64,000 bases of DNA from Loktanella sp. PT4BL (lineage in GTDB: Bacteria > Pseudomonadota > Alphaproteobacteria > Rhodobacterales > Rhodobacteraceae): the NCBI RefSeq assembly GCF_003201935.1, contig NZ_QJJL01000004.1:62001-126000 (forward strand), given 5' to 3'. The notes under the pieces were generated by a model, which saw only the letters and a program-made list of their open reading frames with translations, had not been told where the DNA came from and ran no database searches. Each line of letters opens with the position of its first letter. The first letter of the stretch is position 1. This document shows positions 20,678 through 29,432 of this stretch, in pieces. Position numbers and translations under genes: made by a program.

Positions 20678-21415
20678 TTAGAAGCCGAAGGTGATCTTGC
20701 GTGTGAGCACGATGCTCCCGCTCAACATATCGTCGTTTTCGCTGATCGGGCTATCGGCGGCATCCTCACGCAACTGGTCATAATTGATCGTCCCGATCAC
20801 TTCCCAGTCATCGTTGATCGCATAGGTCGCCTCGGCCATTGCGCCGGCGCTGACCAGCCCGCCTTGGGCGTCAAAATCGGTCAGACTTGTCGCGCCGGAA
20901 ACACCGAAATAGGTCTGCGCATAGTCATCATCACCGATAAGCACCCGCGGCCCTGCCTTGAAAGTCAGCTGGTCTGTCGGCCTGTAATAGACGTTGCTGC
21001 CGATCTCGCTCACGAAAGACCCGTGTCCGATCACACCGTAACGCAACACGGCAAAAACGTCATAGTAGGGGGTCGTGAATTCCAGTCCGCCACCAAGTTC
21101 CAGCGAGGCGTCAATATCCTCGAGCCCCGCGAGCTCACCGAAATCATCGGCACTACGCTCGCCGATAAAGCGCAAAGACCCTGTCACACCCAGCCCGTAG
21201 TTATCACCACCACCGAGCGACACGCCGCCAAGCTGCAGGCTTCCCAAGCGGAATTTCGCCCCCACACCAGGCGCGGTTTCGTCGCTGCCAAAGTACTCGG
21301 GTGCAAATGACGGCCCAAGACCGAACCGGAAGGTCACACCATCCGCCGTATCTTGCGCTATTGCGAACTGCGGTGCTGTGATGGCGAAAACAGCAAGGAT
21401 AACCCGTTGTAACAT
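20678..21415 (-). CDS. MipA/OmpV family outer-membrane protein
   Basis: Predicted outer-membrane beta-barrel of 245 residues after a signal peptide (MLQRVILAVFAITAPQFAIA). Alternating hydrophobic strands with aromatic ends, repeated GLG/GG turns (RFGLGPSFAPEYFGS) and a terminal aromatic (TFGF) fit the MipA/OmpV family, which is tied to murein-hydrolase scaffolding or to osmotic and antibiotic responses. I use the ATG at 21415, with AGGA 6 bases upstream, not the longer frame. It is convergent with pyrG. Confidence 0.85.
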   Translation of the reverse strand: MLQRVILAVFAITAPQFAIAQDTADGVTFRFGLGPSFAPEYFGSDETAPGVGAKFRLGSLQLGGVSLGGGDNYGLGVTGSLRFIGERSADDFGELAGLEDIDASLELGGGLEFTTPYYDVFAVLRYGVIGHGSFVSEIGSNVYYRPTDQLTFKAGPRVLIGDDDYAQTYFGVSGATSLTDFDAQGGLVSAGAMAEATYAINDDWEVIGTINYDQLREDAADSPISENDDMLSGSIVLTRKITFGF

Positions 21416-21557
21416 ATCAATTCCTAATGTTGTTGGCCCCATGGTAGCGCCCCTGCACACACAAACAACCCACAAACGCGCGAGCACGGCCACGATGGAC
21501 AGGCCCACACCGCTACGCTAAGCCGATGCCAGCGACCCAAGGACCGTCACACGCCCT

Positions 21558-22349
21558 ATGCTTTCATATCAGCACATCTATCACGCCGGAAATCTGGCCG
21601 ATGTCCACAAACACAGTATGCTGGCCTGGGCGCTGAGCTATATGACGCGCAAGGACAAACCGCTGTCCTATCTCGAAACACATGCGGGGCGCGGTCTTTA
21701 TGACCTGCAAGACGCCGCCGCGTTGAAAACCGGCGAAGCGGCCAAGGGGATCGCAGTTGCGCAGGACTGGTTTGCGCCTGATCACCCGTACGCGCAGGTA
21801 CTCGCACGCATCCATGCCAAATACGGGGAAAACGCCTATCCTGGTTCCCCCCTGATTGCGGCTGAAAGCCTGCGTCATCTTGATACGATCCACCTGTCGG
21901 AATTGCATCCGCAAGAATTCGCCGCCCTCAAGGACACGATGGCCCCCTATGGCGGGATCTTCCGTCAGCACGACGGCTGGGAAATGGCCATGTCGGTCTG
22001 TCCGCCCGACCCGAAGCGCGGGTTTTTGCTGATTGACCCCTCTTACGAGGTGAAGTCCGACTACGACACTATCCCGGCGACAATCGCCAAGCTGCATCGC
22101 AAATGGGGGGTGGGTGTCATTATGCTGTGGTATCCGATCCTGACCGATGCGCCCCATAAACCTATGATCCGTGCTCTGCAGGCGTCTCTGCCCGATGGGT
22201 TCACGCACGAAGTGCGCTTTCCCCCCGCGCGGGAGGGCCACAGGATGGTCGGCTCTGGTTTGTTCGTGGTGAACGCCCCATATGGACTGGCAGAGGAAGG
22301 GCTGCGCCTTTCTGCCCTGTTTGAAGATAAGCTCAAGGACCCTATGTAA
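21558..22349 (+). CDS. rlmJ: 23S rRNA (adenine(2030)-N6)-methyltransferase
   Basis: SAM-dependent rRNA methyltransferase of 263 residues. Recognised by its N-terminus (LSYQHIYHAGNLADVHKHS), the SAM-binding start YLETHAGRGLYDL near residue 38, and the catalytic N6-adenine motif in the form LLIDPSYE near residue 158 (DPPY-like, with Ser replacing the second Pro). Known role of the family: modifies A2030 of 23S rRNA, dispensable under normal growth. A TerB-like gene follows after 5 bases. Confidence 0.93.
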   Translation: MLSYQHIYHAGNLADVHKHSMLAWALSYMTRKDKPLSYLETHAGRGLYDLQDAAALKTGEAAKGIAVAQDWFAPDHPYAQVLARIHAKYGENAYPGSPLIAAESLRHLDTIHLSELHPQEFAALKDTMAPYGGIFRQHDGWEMAMSVCPPDPKRGFLLIDPSYEVKSDYDTIPATIAKLHRKWGVGVIMLWYPILTDAPHKPMIRALQASLPDGFTHEVRFPPAREGHRMVGSGLFVVNAPYGLAEEGLRLSALFEDKLKDPM

Positions 22350-22354
22350 GCGTT

Positions 22355-22792
22355 ATGTTTCAAGATATTCTCAGGCGCCTGACCGCCCCCGCACCCGCTC
22401 CCCTGAACGAAATTGACAGCCGCGTCGCGCTCGGCGCGCTTCTGGTCCGCGTTGCGCGCACCGATGGCGATTACGCACAGGTCGAGATCCAGCAGATCGA
22501 TCAGGCGTTGATGACACGCTACAGTCTTTCGGCCGCAGATGCCGCGACACTCCGCGCCGAATGCGAGGAACTGGAAGCGCAAGCCCCCGATACCGTACGC
22601 TTTACCCGCGCCATCAAAGAGGCAGTCTCCTATGAAAACCGGCTGAGCGTGATCGAAGCACTCTGGTCGGTCGTGATGGCCGACGGCGTGCGCGATGATG
22701 AAGAGGACAGCATGATGCGGATGACCGCCTCTTTGCTGGGTGTCTCCGATCAGGACAGTCACAGCGCACGGATCAAGGTGAGCGGAAAATAA
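22355..22792 (+). CDS. TerB-like domain protein
   Basis: A 145-residue helical protein with the TerB/DUF533 signature of an acidic helix bundle: LGALLVRVARTDGDYAQVEIQQID near residue 27 and the second acidic repeat VMADGVRDDEEDSMMRM near residue 107. Such domains bind metal ions and occur in tellurite-resistance and stress proteins, but stand-alone copies are of unknown role. It lies 5 bases after rlmJ and is likely co-transcribed. Confidence 0.82.
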   Translation: MFQDILRRLTAPAPAPLNEIDSRVALGALLVRVARTDGDYAQVEIQQIDQALMTRYSLSAADAATLRAECEELEAQAPDTVRFTRAIKEAVSYENRLSVIEALWSVVMADGVRDDEEDSMMRMTASLLGVSDQDSHSARIKVSGK

Positions 22793-22917
22793 CAGCACTC
22801 ATGGGGAAAACCGCGCCCAAATTACGCTGACGTTGGGTCAGTGCGCGCCAAAGAGTTGCAAATGCCCCTGAAATAGGCACAACTCGTGACCACAACAACG
22901 AAAAGCTGCCCCGCCCC

Positions 22918-23691
22918 GTGAACACGTCTGCCCCAGTCATCGAAATCCGCAACCTTCACAAAGCCTATGGCGATCTGGAGGTTTTGAAGGGTGTCGATAT
23001 CACGGCTCCTGCAGGGCACGTCGTATCCCTGATCGGGTCGTCCGGTTCCGGCAAATCCACACTCCTGCGCTGTGCGAACCTGCTCGAAGACAGCCAACAG
23101 GGGGATGTCCTCTTCTGCGGGGAACCTGTGATCTGGAAAGGCACCGGCGCACGCCGCCATCCGGGGGATCATGCGCAAATGATCCGCATCCGCACGAATC
23201 TGTCGATGGTGTTTCAGCAGTTTAACCTCTGGGCGCATATGACCATCTTGAAGAATGTCATGGAGGCCCCTTTGACCGTGCTCAAGCGCGACCGCGCCGA
23301 GGTTGAGGCCGCCGCGCGCAAATATCTCGACAAGGTCGGCATCGGCGACAAATGCGATGCCTACCCCGCCATGCTTTCGGGCGGTCAACAACAACGGGCC
23401 GCGATTGCGCGTGCCCTTTGCATGGAACCCAAGGCGCTGCTTTTTGATGAGCCGACAAGCGCCCTGGATCCCGAACTTGAACAGGAAGTCGTGAAAGTGA
23501 TCAAGGATCTGGCCGCCGAAGGGCGCACCATGATCATCGTCACCCATGACATGCGACTGGCCGCTGATGTCAGCGACCATGTCGTTTTCCTGCACCAAGG
23601 CAAAATCGAAGAGCAAGGCGCACCTGCCGAACTTTTCGGCAACCCAAAGACCGAACGGCTTCAGGGCTTCCTGTCGGCCACGGTTTCTTAA
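22918..23691 (+). CDS. polar amino-acid-type ABC transporter, ATPase
   Basis: Cytoplasmic ATPase of a HisP/GlnQ-type importer, 257 residues. Walker A is GSSGSGKST near residue 41, the signature [15 protein letters not shown] near residue 155 and Walker [12 protein letters not shown] near residue 178. The start is a GTG (22918) with a poor ribosome site. Its partners are the binding protein that follows and the two permeases at 25689 and 26573; the four genes are split by an oppositely oriented oxidoreductase gene. Together with the ligase and oxidase downstream it probably imports an amine or amino acid. Confidence 0.92.
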   Translation: MNTSAPVIEIRNLHKAYGDLEVLKGVDITAPAGHVVSLIGSSGSGKSTLLRCANLLEDSQQGDVLFCGEPVIWKGTGARRHPGDHAQMIRIRTNLSMVFQQFNLWAHMTILKNVMEAPLTVLKRDRAEVEAAARKYLDKVGIGDKCDAYPAMLSGGQQQRAAIARALCMEPKALLFDEPTSALDPELEQEVVKVIKDLAAEGRTMIIVTHDMRLAADVSDHVVFLHQGKIEEQGAPAELFGNPKTERLQGFLSATVS

Positions 23692-23715
23692 CCTCATCAA
23701 CCCGGGAGATCATTG

Positions 23716-24438
23716 ATGAAAAACCTTATCCTTACGACGGCCGCACTCGCCGTTGCTGGTTCCATGGCCCTTGCCGACGCGCATTCCGTTGTGCGTCTTG
23801 GCACCGAGGGCGCCTACCCTCCATACAACTTCCTTAACGATGACGGCGAAGTTGACGGGTTCGAGCGCGCTTTGGGCGACGAGCTTTGCGTACGCGCCGA
23901 ACTGACCTGCGAGTGGGTCACAAACGAGTGGGACAGCATTATTCCGAACCTCGTATCCGGCAACTATGATGTCATCATCGCAGGCATGTCGATCACGGAC
24001 GAGCGCGACGAAGTCATCGACTTCTCTGACAACTACACACAGCCCGATCCGTCCGCCTATCTGGTGACCTCCGAAGATGTCGATCTGGCCAATGCGGTTA
24101 TCGCAGCACAGACAGGCACAATTCAGGCAGCATTCATTGCTAGCACAGGTGCGACTTTGCTGGAATTCGCAACACCTGACGAGACTGTCGCAGCGGTGAA
24201 AAGCGGTGAAGCTGACGCCGTTCTTGCCGACAAAGCCTTCCTTGCGCCAATCGCTGAATCCGATGCCGAAGTGATGCTGATGGGTCAGGAAGAGCTGATC
24301 GGTGGCGGTGTAGGCCTTGGCCTGCGCGAAAGCGACGGTGAACTGCGTGACAAATTCAACGCAGCGATTGCGTCCATGAAAGCAGACGGCTCGTTGAACG
24401 CGTTGATCGCGGAATGGGGTGTGGGCGAGCAATTCTAA
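23716..24438 (+). CDS. ABC transporter periplasmic substrate-binding protein (SBP family 3)
   Basis: A 240-residue periplasmic receptor with a signal peptide (MKNLILTTAALAVAGSMALA) and the family-3 fold: VRLGTEGAYPPYNFLNDDGEVDGFE at the mature start, the IIAGMSITDERDEVIDFSD segment near residue 92. The ATG at 23716 has GGGAG 7 bases upstream. A strong terminator follows, so binding protein and ATPase form one transcript and the permeases another. The ligand is not predictable; acid residues in the pocket regions are consistent with cationic ligands such as diamines or basic amino acids. Confidence 0.92.
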   Translation: MKNLILTTAALAVAGSMALADAHSVVRLGTEGAYPPYNFLNDDGEVDGFERALGDELCVRAELTCEWVTNEWDSIIPNLVSGNYDVIIAGMSITDERDEVIDFSDNYTQPDPSAYLVTSEDVDLANAVIAAQTGTIQAAFIASTGATLLEFATPDETVAAVKSGEADAVLADKAFLAPIAESDAEVMLMGQEELIGGGVGLGLRESDGELRDKFNAAIASMKADGSLNALIAEWGVGEQF

Positions 24439-24459
24439 GCTGCCTTGCAAGACAGCACA

Positions 24460-24486
24460 AAGGGTCGCCAGTTTGGCGGCCCTTTT
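24460..24486 (+). terminator. rho-independent terminator after the binding-protein gene
   Basis: Stem GGGTCGCCA / TGGCGGCCC (one T-G pair) with a short GTT-type loop, followed by TTTTT, 20 bases after the stop codon. Confidence 0.85.
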
Positions 24487-24490
24487 TCAT

Positions 24491-25573
24491 TCAGCCTTCG
24501 GCAAACCGTTGCGGACGGTAGGGCGCGATCATCGCCGCATCCGCGTTGTCCAGACGACCTGCAATATCCTTGGCAATCAGCTCTGCAATAATCGGCCCAA
24601 GCGTGATGCCGGAGTGCAGCACAGCGACATAAACCCCTTCGGCCAACGGCCCCACGACGGGCAAACCATCCTGCGGCACCGGTCGCTCTGCGCGGATAAC
24701 CTCGGCCCAGCGCGCTTCAGCCAATCCATCGCAGAGGCCGCGTAGCCGCCCCATCGCAGCATCGGCGGCGTCATCCGGCATCTGCGACAAGTTCTCTGCT
24801 GCGTCGCCTTGGTGGCCCACAGAGACAGGCATCAATATCTGCCCCGACGGTTCCTGCCTGATCTCGCCATCGGGCGTGGCCAGAATATGCTGCAGGATTT
24901 TTTCTTGCCGGTTGGTACGCAGGATATAGGCGGGGCGCGGCACGAGCGGGATCGTGCAATCAATGCTCTGCGCCAGCGCGGCCGTGCCTGTCCCGGCAGC
25001 GATGATCACCTGATCGGCAGCGATCACGCCCTGCGTTGTTACAACCCCCACACCACGTCCATTGCGCAGCGCGATCCCGGTGACCGCCACATTGCTGATC
25101 ACCCGTGCGCCCGCATCCTGTGCTGCGGCCAGAAACGCCCTTGCCAGATCACCCGAGGAGGCAGCCCCCTCGCTGGGGAAGAAAAGCGCCTGTTTGGGGG
25201 TGGTTTTCAGTGCCGGTTCGCGCGCGGACACGGCCGACCCGCTTAACAGTTCCACAGGGTACTCAAATCCGCGCAACTGCGCGTATGTCTCTTCCATCGC
25301 AGCCTCGGGCATGTCCCAGCATAAACACCCCTGCCACACCACAGGGGCCGCGACGTCTTTCATGACGCGGTGCCATGCCCGAATACCTGCCGCGCGGAGG
25401 TGATGATGGTCGTCGTTCAGATAAAAGCTCGCGTTGATCCAGCCAAAGGCGGCTTGTGTCGCGTCCGGTGCGCCGCTTGTGACAACCGTAACGCGTGACC
25501 CCGCGCGTGACAGTTGCAGCGCCGTCGCGGCCCCGATGATGCCAGCGCCTACAATAACGACAGACTGTTCCAT
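24491..25573 (-). CDS. FAD-dependent oxidoreductase, DAO family
   Basis: A 360-residue flavoprotein of the D-amino-acid oxidase/glycine oxidase superfamily. The FAD dinucleotide motif VVIVGAGIIGAATALQLSRAG lies at residues 5-24, and the C-terminal GITLGPIIAE segment is the second FAD contact. The ATG at 25573 begins directly at the FAD fold; the frame extends 25 codons upstream. It is the only minus-strand gene inside the ABC transporter/ligase block and stands between the binding protein and the permeases, so it probably oxidises an amine or amino acid linked to the imported substrate. The exact substrate is unknown. Confidence 0.9.
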   Translation of the reverse strand: MEQSVVIVGAGIIGAATALQLSRAGSRVTVVTSGAPDATQAAFGWINASFYLNDDHHHLRAAGIRAWHRVMKDVAAPVVWQGCLCWDMPEAAMEETYAQLRGFEYPVELLSGSAVSAREPALKTTPKQALFFPSEGAASSGDLARAFLAAAQDAGARVISNVAVTGIALRNGRGVGVVTTQGVIAADQVIIAAGTGTAALAQSIDCTIPLVPRPAYILRTNRQEKILQHILATPDGEIRQEPSGQILMPVSVGHQGDAAENLSQMPDDAADAAMGRLRGLCDGLAEARWAEVIRAERPVPQDGLPVVGPLAEGVYVAVLHSGITLGPIIAELIAKDIAGRLDNADAAMIAPYRPQRFAEG

Positions 25574-25688
25574 TTTTAGCGTCTCCTGCTGCCGCAAACC
25601 CGCATTGCGCCGCGTAAATGCCCGCCGCGCGTTGACTTGGCGCGACAATTGTTGGACGGATTAACAACCCAACGCAATAAGACGATTG

Positions 25689-26573
25689 ATGTTTAGTTAC
25701 TGTACGGACCCCGCCACCCTTGAAGGCTTCCAATGGCTTAGCTGCTACCTGACGACAGGCAAGCACATGTCCATGTACTACGCCTTTGGTACGGTCCTGC
25801 TGCTGCTTGCGATCACGGCCCCCACGGCGCTTGCTTTCGGGTTCGCGGGCGCATCTGCGGCGCGCAGCAATGTGGCCCCGCTGCGCTGGATGGGCAAAAC
25901 CTATATCGCCATCGTGCGCGGCATCCCCGACATCGCGTTTTTCCTTTTCTTCGTGATCGCGCTTGATCAGGCGTTTGAGTATATCCGCCACCGCATCAAA
26001 TGCCCCGACTGGACCGAGCCGGTCCGCCAAGGCAATGATTTCGTGGTGTGCACCGCCGCCAAGCTGCCCTTGGGCAATGCCCCACAATGGGTGCATGAGA
26101 CCTACGGCTTCATGTTGGCCGTGCTCACCTTTGCTATCGTCTTTGGGGCATTTGCCGCAAACGTCCTGTTTGGTGCCATGCGCGCCGTGCCAAAAGGCCA
26201 GCTGGAAACCGCTGAAGCCTACGGCATGAACCGCCGCCAGACGTTCTGGCGCGTTCTGGTCCCGCAAATGTGGGTCTATGCCCTCCCCGGTCTGTCGAAC
26301 CTCTGGATGGTGCTGATCAAGGCCACACCACTGCTGTTTCTGCTGGGCGTCGAGGATATCGTTTACTGGGCCCGTGAGCTGGGCGGTGCCAAGCAGCCGC
26401 AATTCACCGACTATCCGCACCCTGACTGGCGGATGTGGTATTTTGGTGCGCTGCTGATTTTCTATCTGTGTTTTACGAAAGTCTCCGAGGTCGTGCTGGA
26501 CCGGATCATGGCCAAACTCACCCACGGCCAGGCCACTACCGCCGGTGAACGGCAACGCAAGGCGGCCGCATAA
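25689..26573 (+). CDS. ABC transporter permease (HisM/HisQ type), long form
   Basis: Inner-membrane permease of 294 residues with the family loop EAA-like motif (ETAEAYGMNRRQTFWRVLVPQM near residue 176). It is longer than usual because of a roughly 40-residue insert between helices (about residues 98-138) that contains two Cys (KCPDWTEP and FVVCTAA) and is likely periplasmic. The start ATG is at 25689 (a TTG precedes it). Its stop and the start of the next permease overlap (TAATG), showing coupling. Confidence 0.92.
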   Translation: MFSYCTDPATLEGFQWLSCYLTTGKHMSMYYAFGTVLLLLAITAPTALAFGFAGASAARSNVAPLRWMGKTYIAIVRGIPDIAFFLFFVIALDQAFEYIRHRIKCPDWTEPVRQGNDFVVCTAAKLPLGNAPQWVHETYGFMLAVLTFAIVFGAFAANVLFGAMRAVPKGQLETAEAYGMNRRQTFWRVLVPQMWVYALPGLSNLWMVLIKATPLLFLLGVEDIVYWARELGGAKQPQFTDYPHPDWRMWYFGALLIFYLCFTKVSEVVLDRIMAKLTHGQATTAGERQRKAAA

Positions 26574-27379
26574 TGAGTTGCTGGGAAACGATCGCCGATT
26601 ACGCGCTGCGCAGCCAAGGTATTGGCGAGCGTTTGTTGCCGCGCAGTGACTTTACGCTTTGCCAGCAGTTCACGCTGATCGGGTCGGGCATGATCTGGAA
26701 TATTTATTTCGGGGTCGTGGCGCTCTGCTTTGGCTTTTTTCTGGCCACAGCCGTGGCGATGGGCAAGGCCGCACAGAACCCGCTTTTGCGCAAGCCTGCG
26801 GAATGGTTCATCTTTGTCTTCCGCGGCTCACCGCTGTTTATCCAGTTCTTCTTTGCCTATTTCGTGTTTCTCAGCCTCAAGAACGTCAGTCCCTTCTTTG
26901 ATCCGCTCACCTCGGCCTGGGCCGGTGCGCTGGTGGTCCTGTTCCTGAATACCGCCGCCTATTCTGGCGAGATTTTCTATGGTGCGCTGCAATCCATCCC
27001 CAAAGGCGATATCGAGGCAGCCGACGCTTACGGTCTATCAGGCTGGACCCGCTTTCGCCGTGTCATCTGGCCCACCATGCTGCGGCTGGCATGGCCCGCC
27101 TATACCAACGAGGCGATTTTCCTGTTTCACGCCACGACGCTTGTGTTCTTCTCGGGCTTTCCGGCAACGCAACAACGGGGCGACGCGCTTTATTATGCCA
27201 ACTACTTTGCCGACAAGACTTTCAATCCTTTCGTCCCCTATCCGATCCTCGCAGGATATTTCATCATCCTGACGCTGATCGTCATCGGCCTTTTCGGCTT
27301 GGTGAACAGCCATCTGAACCGGCATTTACCGCAGGATGTGCGCAAGAAAATCAAAGTGAGGCCGCAGATTATCCGATGA
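26573..27379 (+). CDS. ABC transporter permease (HisM/HisQ type), second subunit
   Basis: Partner permease of 268 residues with about five to six membrane helices and the coupling-helix motif EAADAYGLSGWTRFRRVIWP near residue 146. It also has an N-terminal extension with two Cys (SCWETIAD, LCQQF). The start overlaps the upstream stop and its own stop overlaps the ligase start (ATGA), so transport and gamma-glutamylation genes are translationally linked. Confidence 0.92.
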   Translation: MSCWETIADYALRSQGIGERLLPRSDFTLCQQFTLIGSGMIWNIYFGVVALCFGFFLATAVAMGKAAQNPLLRKPAEWFIFVFRGSPLFIQFFFAYFVFLSLKNVSPFFDPLTSAWAGALVVLFLNTAAYSGEIFYGALQSIPKGDIEAADAYGLSGWTRFRRVIWPTMLRLAWPAYTNEAIFLFHATTLVFFSGFPATQQRGDALYYANYFADKTFNPFVPYPILAGYFIILTLIVIGLFGLVNSHLNRHLPQDVRKKIKVRPQIIR

Positions 27380-28707
27380 GTTGGCTCGATGATCACCCCG
27401 AAATCCGCAACCTGCGCTGTGGTGCCGCCGATCTCAACGGCCAGCCACGCGGGAAACGTATGCCGCGCAAGTTTGCCCAGAAGCTCGAAAAAGAAGGCAC
27501 GCGCTTTCCGCTCTCGGTCCTGAACCTTGATATCTGGGGCGAGGACATCGACGACAGCCCGTTGGTTTTTGAAACCGGCGATGCCGACGGCCTGCTGTTG
27601 CCAACCGAGCGGGGCTATGTCCCGATGCCCTGGCTGCGCGCGCCAACGGCCATCTTGCCGCTATGGGCGTTTCATGATGATGGCACGCCTTTCTCTGGTG
27701 ATCCACGCCACGCGTTGGCCCGTGTGCTGAACCGCTACAAGGACCATGGCCTGACACCGGTGGCTGCGACCGAGATGGAATTCTATCTTGTCGACGACAG
27801 CGGCAAAGAAATCCAGCAGCCGAAATCGCCACGTTCTGGCAAACGCCGTGCCGGTGCCGAAATCCTGTCCCTACGCGCACTCGACGCCTTCGATGAATTC
27901 TTCAACCAGCTTTATGACGCCTGCGGTGCGATGAATATTCCCGCCGAGGCCGCGATTTCCGAAGGCGGGATCGGCCAGTTCGAGGTGAACCTTGAACATG
28001 TCCCCGATGCGCTGAAAGCCGCGGACGATGCGTGGCTTTTCAAGATGCTGGTGCGCGGCCTTGCCCGCAATCACGGGATGGCGGCCAGTTTCATGGCCAA
28101 GCCATATGATGACTACGCGGGCAACGGGCTACACACGCATTTTTCGGTGCAGGACAAGGATGGCAAGAACATCTTTGCCAATGATACATTTGAAGGCACA
28201 CCCCTTTTGCAAAACGCGATTGCCGGCTGTCTGGCAGGCATCCCTGATCTGACGCTGATCTTTGCGCCCCATGGCAACAGCTATGAACGGCTGGTGCCGG
28301 GCGCACATGCACCGACCAGCATTTGCTGGGCCTATGACAACCGCACCGCCACTGTGCGCGTGCCGGGCGGGAGCTATGGCGCGCGGCGGATCGAACATCG
28401 TCTCGCGGGTGGAGACGTGAACCCCTACCTGTTCCTTGCTGCCGTGCTGGGGTCTGCGCTGGTGGGCATCGAGGACGGCATGACACCCCCTGCCCCGATC
28501 ACCGGTAACGCCTATGACCAGAAGCTACCGCAGGTGCCTAGCACCTGGGCGGAAGCGATTGACAGGTTTGAACAAAGCGCGCTTGCGCGGCGCATCTTTG
28601 ATCCGCAATTGGTGGATAATCTGGTCCGGACGAAACGGCAGGAAATGCAGTATTTTGCGGAAATGTCCCCCGAAGAACAGCTCGACCATTATCTTGATCT
28701 CGTCTAA
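27376..28707 (+). CDS. glutamine-synthetase-family gamma-glutamyl-amine ligase (PuuA-like)
   Basis: ATP-dependent ligase of 443 residues in the GS fold. Seen: the N-terminal beta-grasp (CGAADLNGQPRGKRMP), ATEMEFYLVD with metal-binding Glu near residue 134, GNGLHTHFSV with the catalytic His region near residue 250, and RVPGGSYGARRIEHRLAGGDVNPYL near residue 330. True glutamine synthetases are longer and have a different adenylylation loop. PuuA makes gamma-glutamylputrescine; given the neighbouring PuuB-like oxidase this is the likely chemistry, though the amine could differ because the transporter is of the amino-acid type. The start ATG overlaps the permease stop. Confidence 0.9.
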   Translation: MSWLDDHPEIRNLRCGAADLNGQPRGKRMPRKFAQKLEKEGTRFPLSVLNLDIWGEDIDDSPLVFETGDADGLLLPTERGYVPMPWLRAPTAILPLWAFHDDGTPFSGDPRHALARVLNRYKDHGLTPVAATEMEFYLVDDSGKEIQQPKSPRSGKRRAGAEILSLRALDAFDEFFNQLYDACGAMNIPAEAAISEGGIGQFEVNLEHVPDALKAADDAWLFKMLVRGLARNHGMAASFMAKPYDDYAGNGLHTHFSVQDKDGKNIFANDTFEGTPLLQNAIAGCLAGIPDLTLIFAPHGNSYERLVPGAHAPTSICWAYDNRTATVRVPGGSYGARRIEHRLAGGDVNPYLFLAAVLGSALVGIEDGMTPPAPITGNAYDQKLPQVPSTWAEAIDRFEQSALARRIFDPQLVDNLVRTKRQEMQYFAEMSPEEQLDHYLDLV

Positions 28708-28742
28708 TTCTATCAGCAGACGAACCAGAGAGTGAACACACC

Positions 28743-29426
28743 ATGAAAATCGGTATCTTGCAGGCGGGCCATGCGCATGAAGCCCTCATGCCAACGACAG
28801 GTGACATTGCCGTTCAGTTTGAGCGTATGCTTGAAGGCAATGGTTTCGACTTTGTCACTTATGATGTCGTGGATATGGTTTTTCCTGCGTCCATTCACGT
28901 CTGTGATGGTTGGCTGATCACGGGCTCCAAGCACGGTGCATATGATGATCTCGCTTTTATCGCCCCGCTGGAGAATATGATCCGCGAGATTTACGCCGCC
29001 GATATCCCTCTCGTGGGTATTTGCTTTGGCCACCAGATCATTGCGCAGGCGCTTGGCGGAAAAGTCGAGAAGTTTAAAGGTGGCTGGGCAGCAGGCCGAA
29101 CAACCTATGACTGGAACGGTGAAACCTTGGCGCTGAATGCCTGGCATCAGGACCAAGTCATCGAACGGCCAGCCGATGCGACTGTCTTTGCTACAAATGA
29201 CTTTTGCCAAAACGCGGCTTTGGTCTACGGCAATCGCGTTTTCACCACACAACCACACCCCGAATATGGGGCGCAGTTCATGGGGGGGCTTGTCGAATTT
29301 CGTGGCAAAGGCGTTGTCCCTGACGATCTGTTGTCCCAAGCTCATGCAAACCTTGACAAACCTGTCGACAATGCACGGATCGCGGCACAGATCGCCAAGT
29401 TCTTCAAAGAGCGCACGGTGGCTTAA
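28743..29426 (+). CDS. class I glutamine amidotransferase-like protein
   Basis: A 227-residue cysteine hydrolase with the GATase I fold: nucleophile Cys in VGICFGHQI near residue 95 and the partner His/Glu in QPHPEYG near residue 178. It resembles the stand-alone GMP-synthase-like amidotransferases. In the Puu pathway a class I GATase-type enzyme (PuuD) cleaves gamma-glutamyl-GABA; this protein could play that part, as it lies between the ligase and the oxidase, but it is closer in look to the GMP-synthase branch than to PuuD. Confidence 0.86.
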   Translation: MKIGILQAGHAHEALMPTTGDIAVQFERMLEGNGFDFVTYDVVDMVFPASIHVCDGWLITGSKHGAYDDLAFIAPLENMIREIYAADIPLVGICFGHQIIAQALGGKVEKFKGGWAAGRTTYDWNGETLALNAWHQDQVIERPADATVFATNDFCQNAALVYGNRVFTTQPHPEYGAQFMGGLVEFRGKGVVPDDLLSQAHANLDKPVDNARIAAQIAKFFKERTVA

Positions 29427-29432
29427 GGCCCT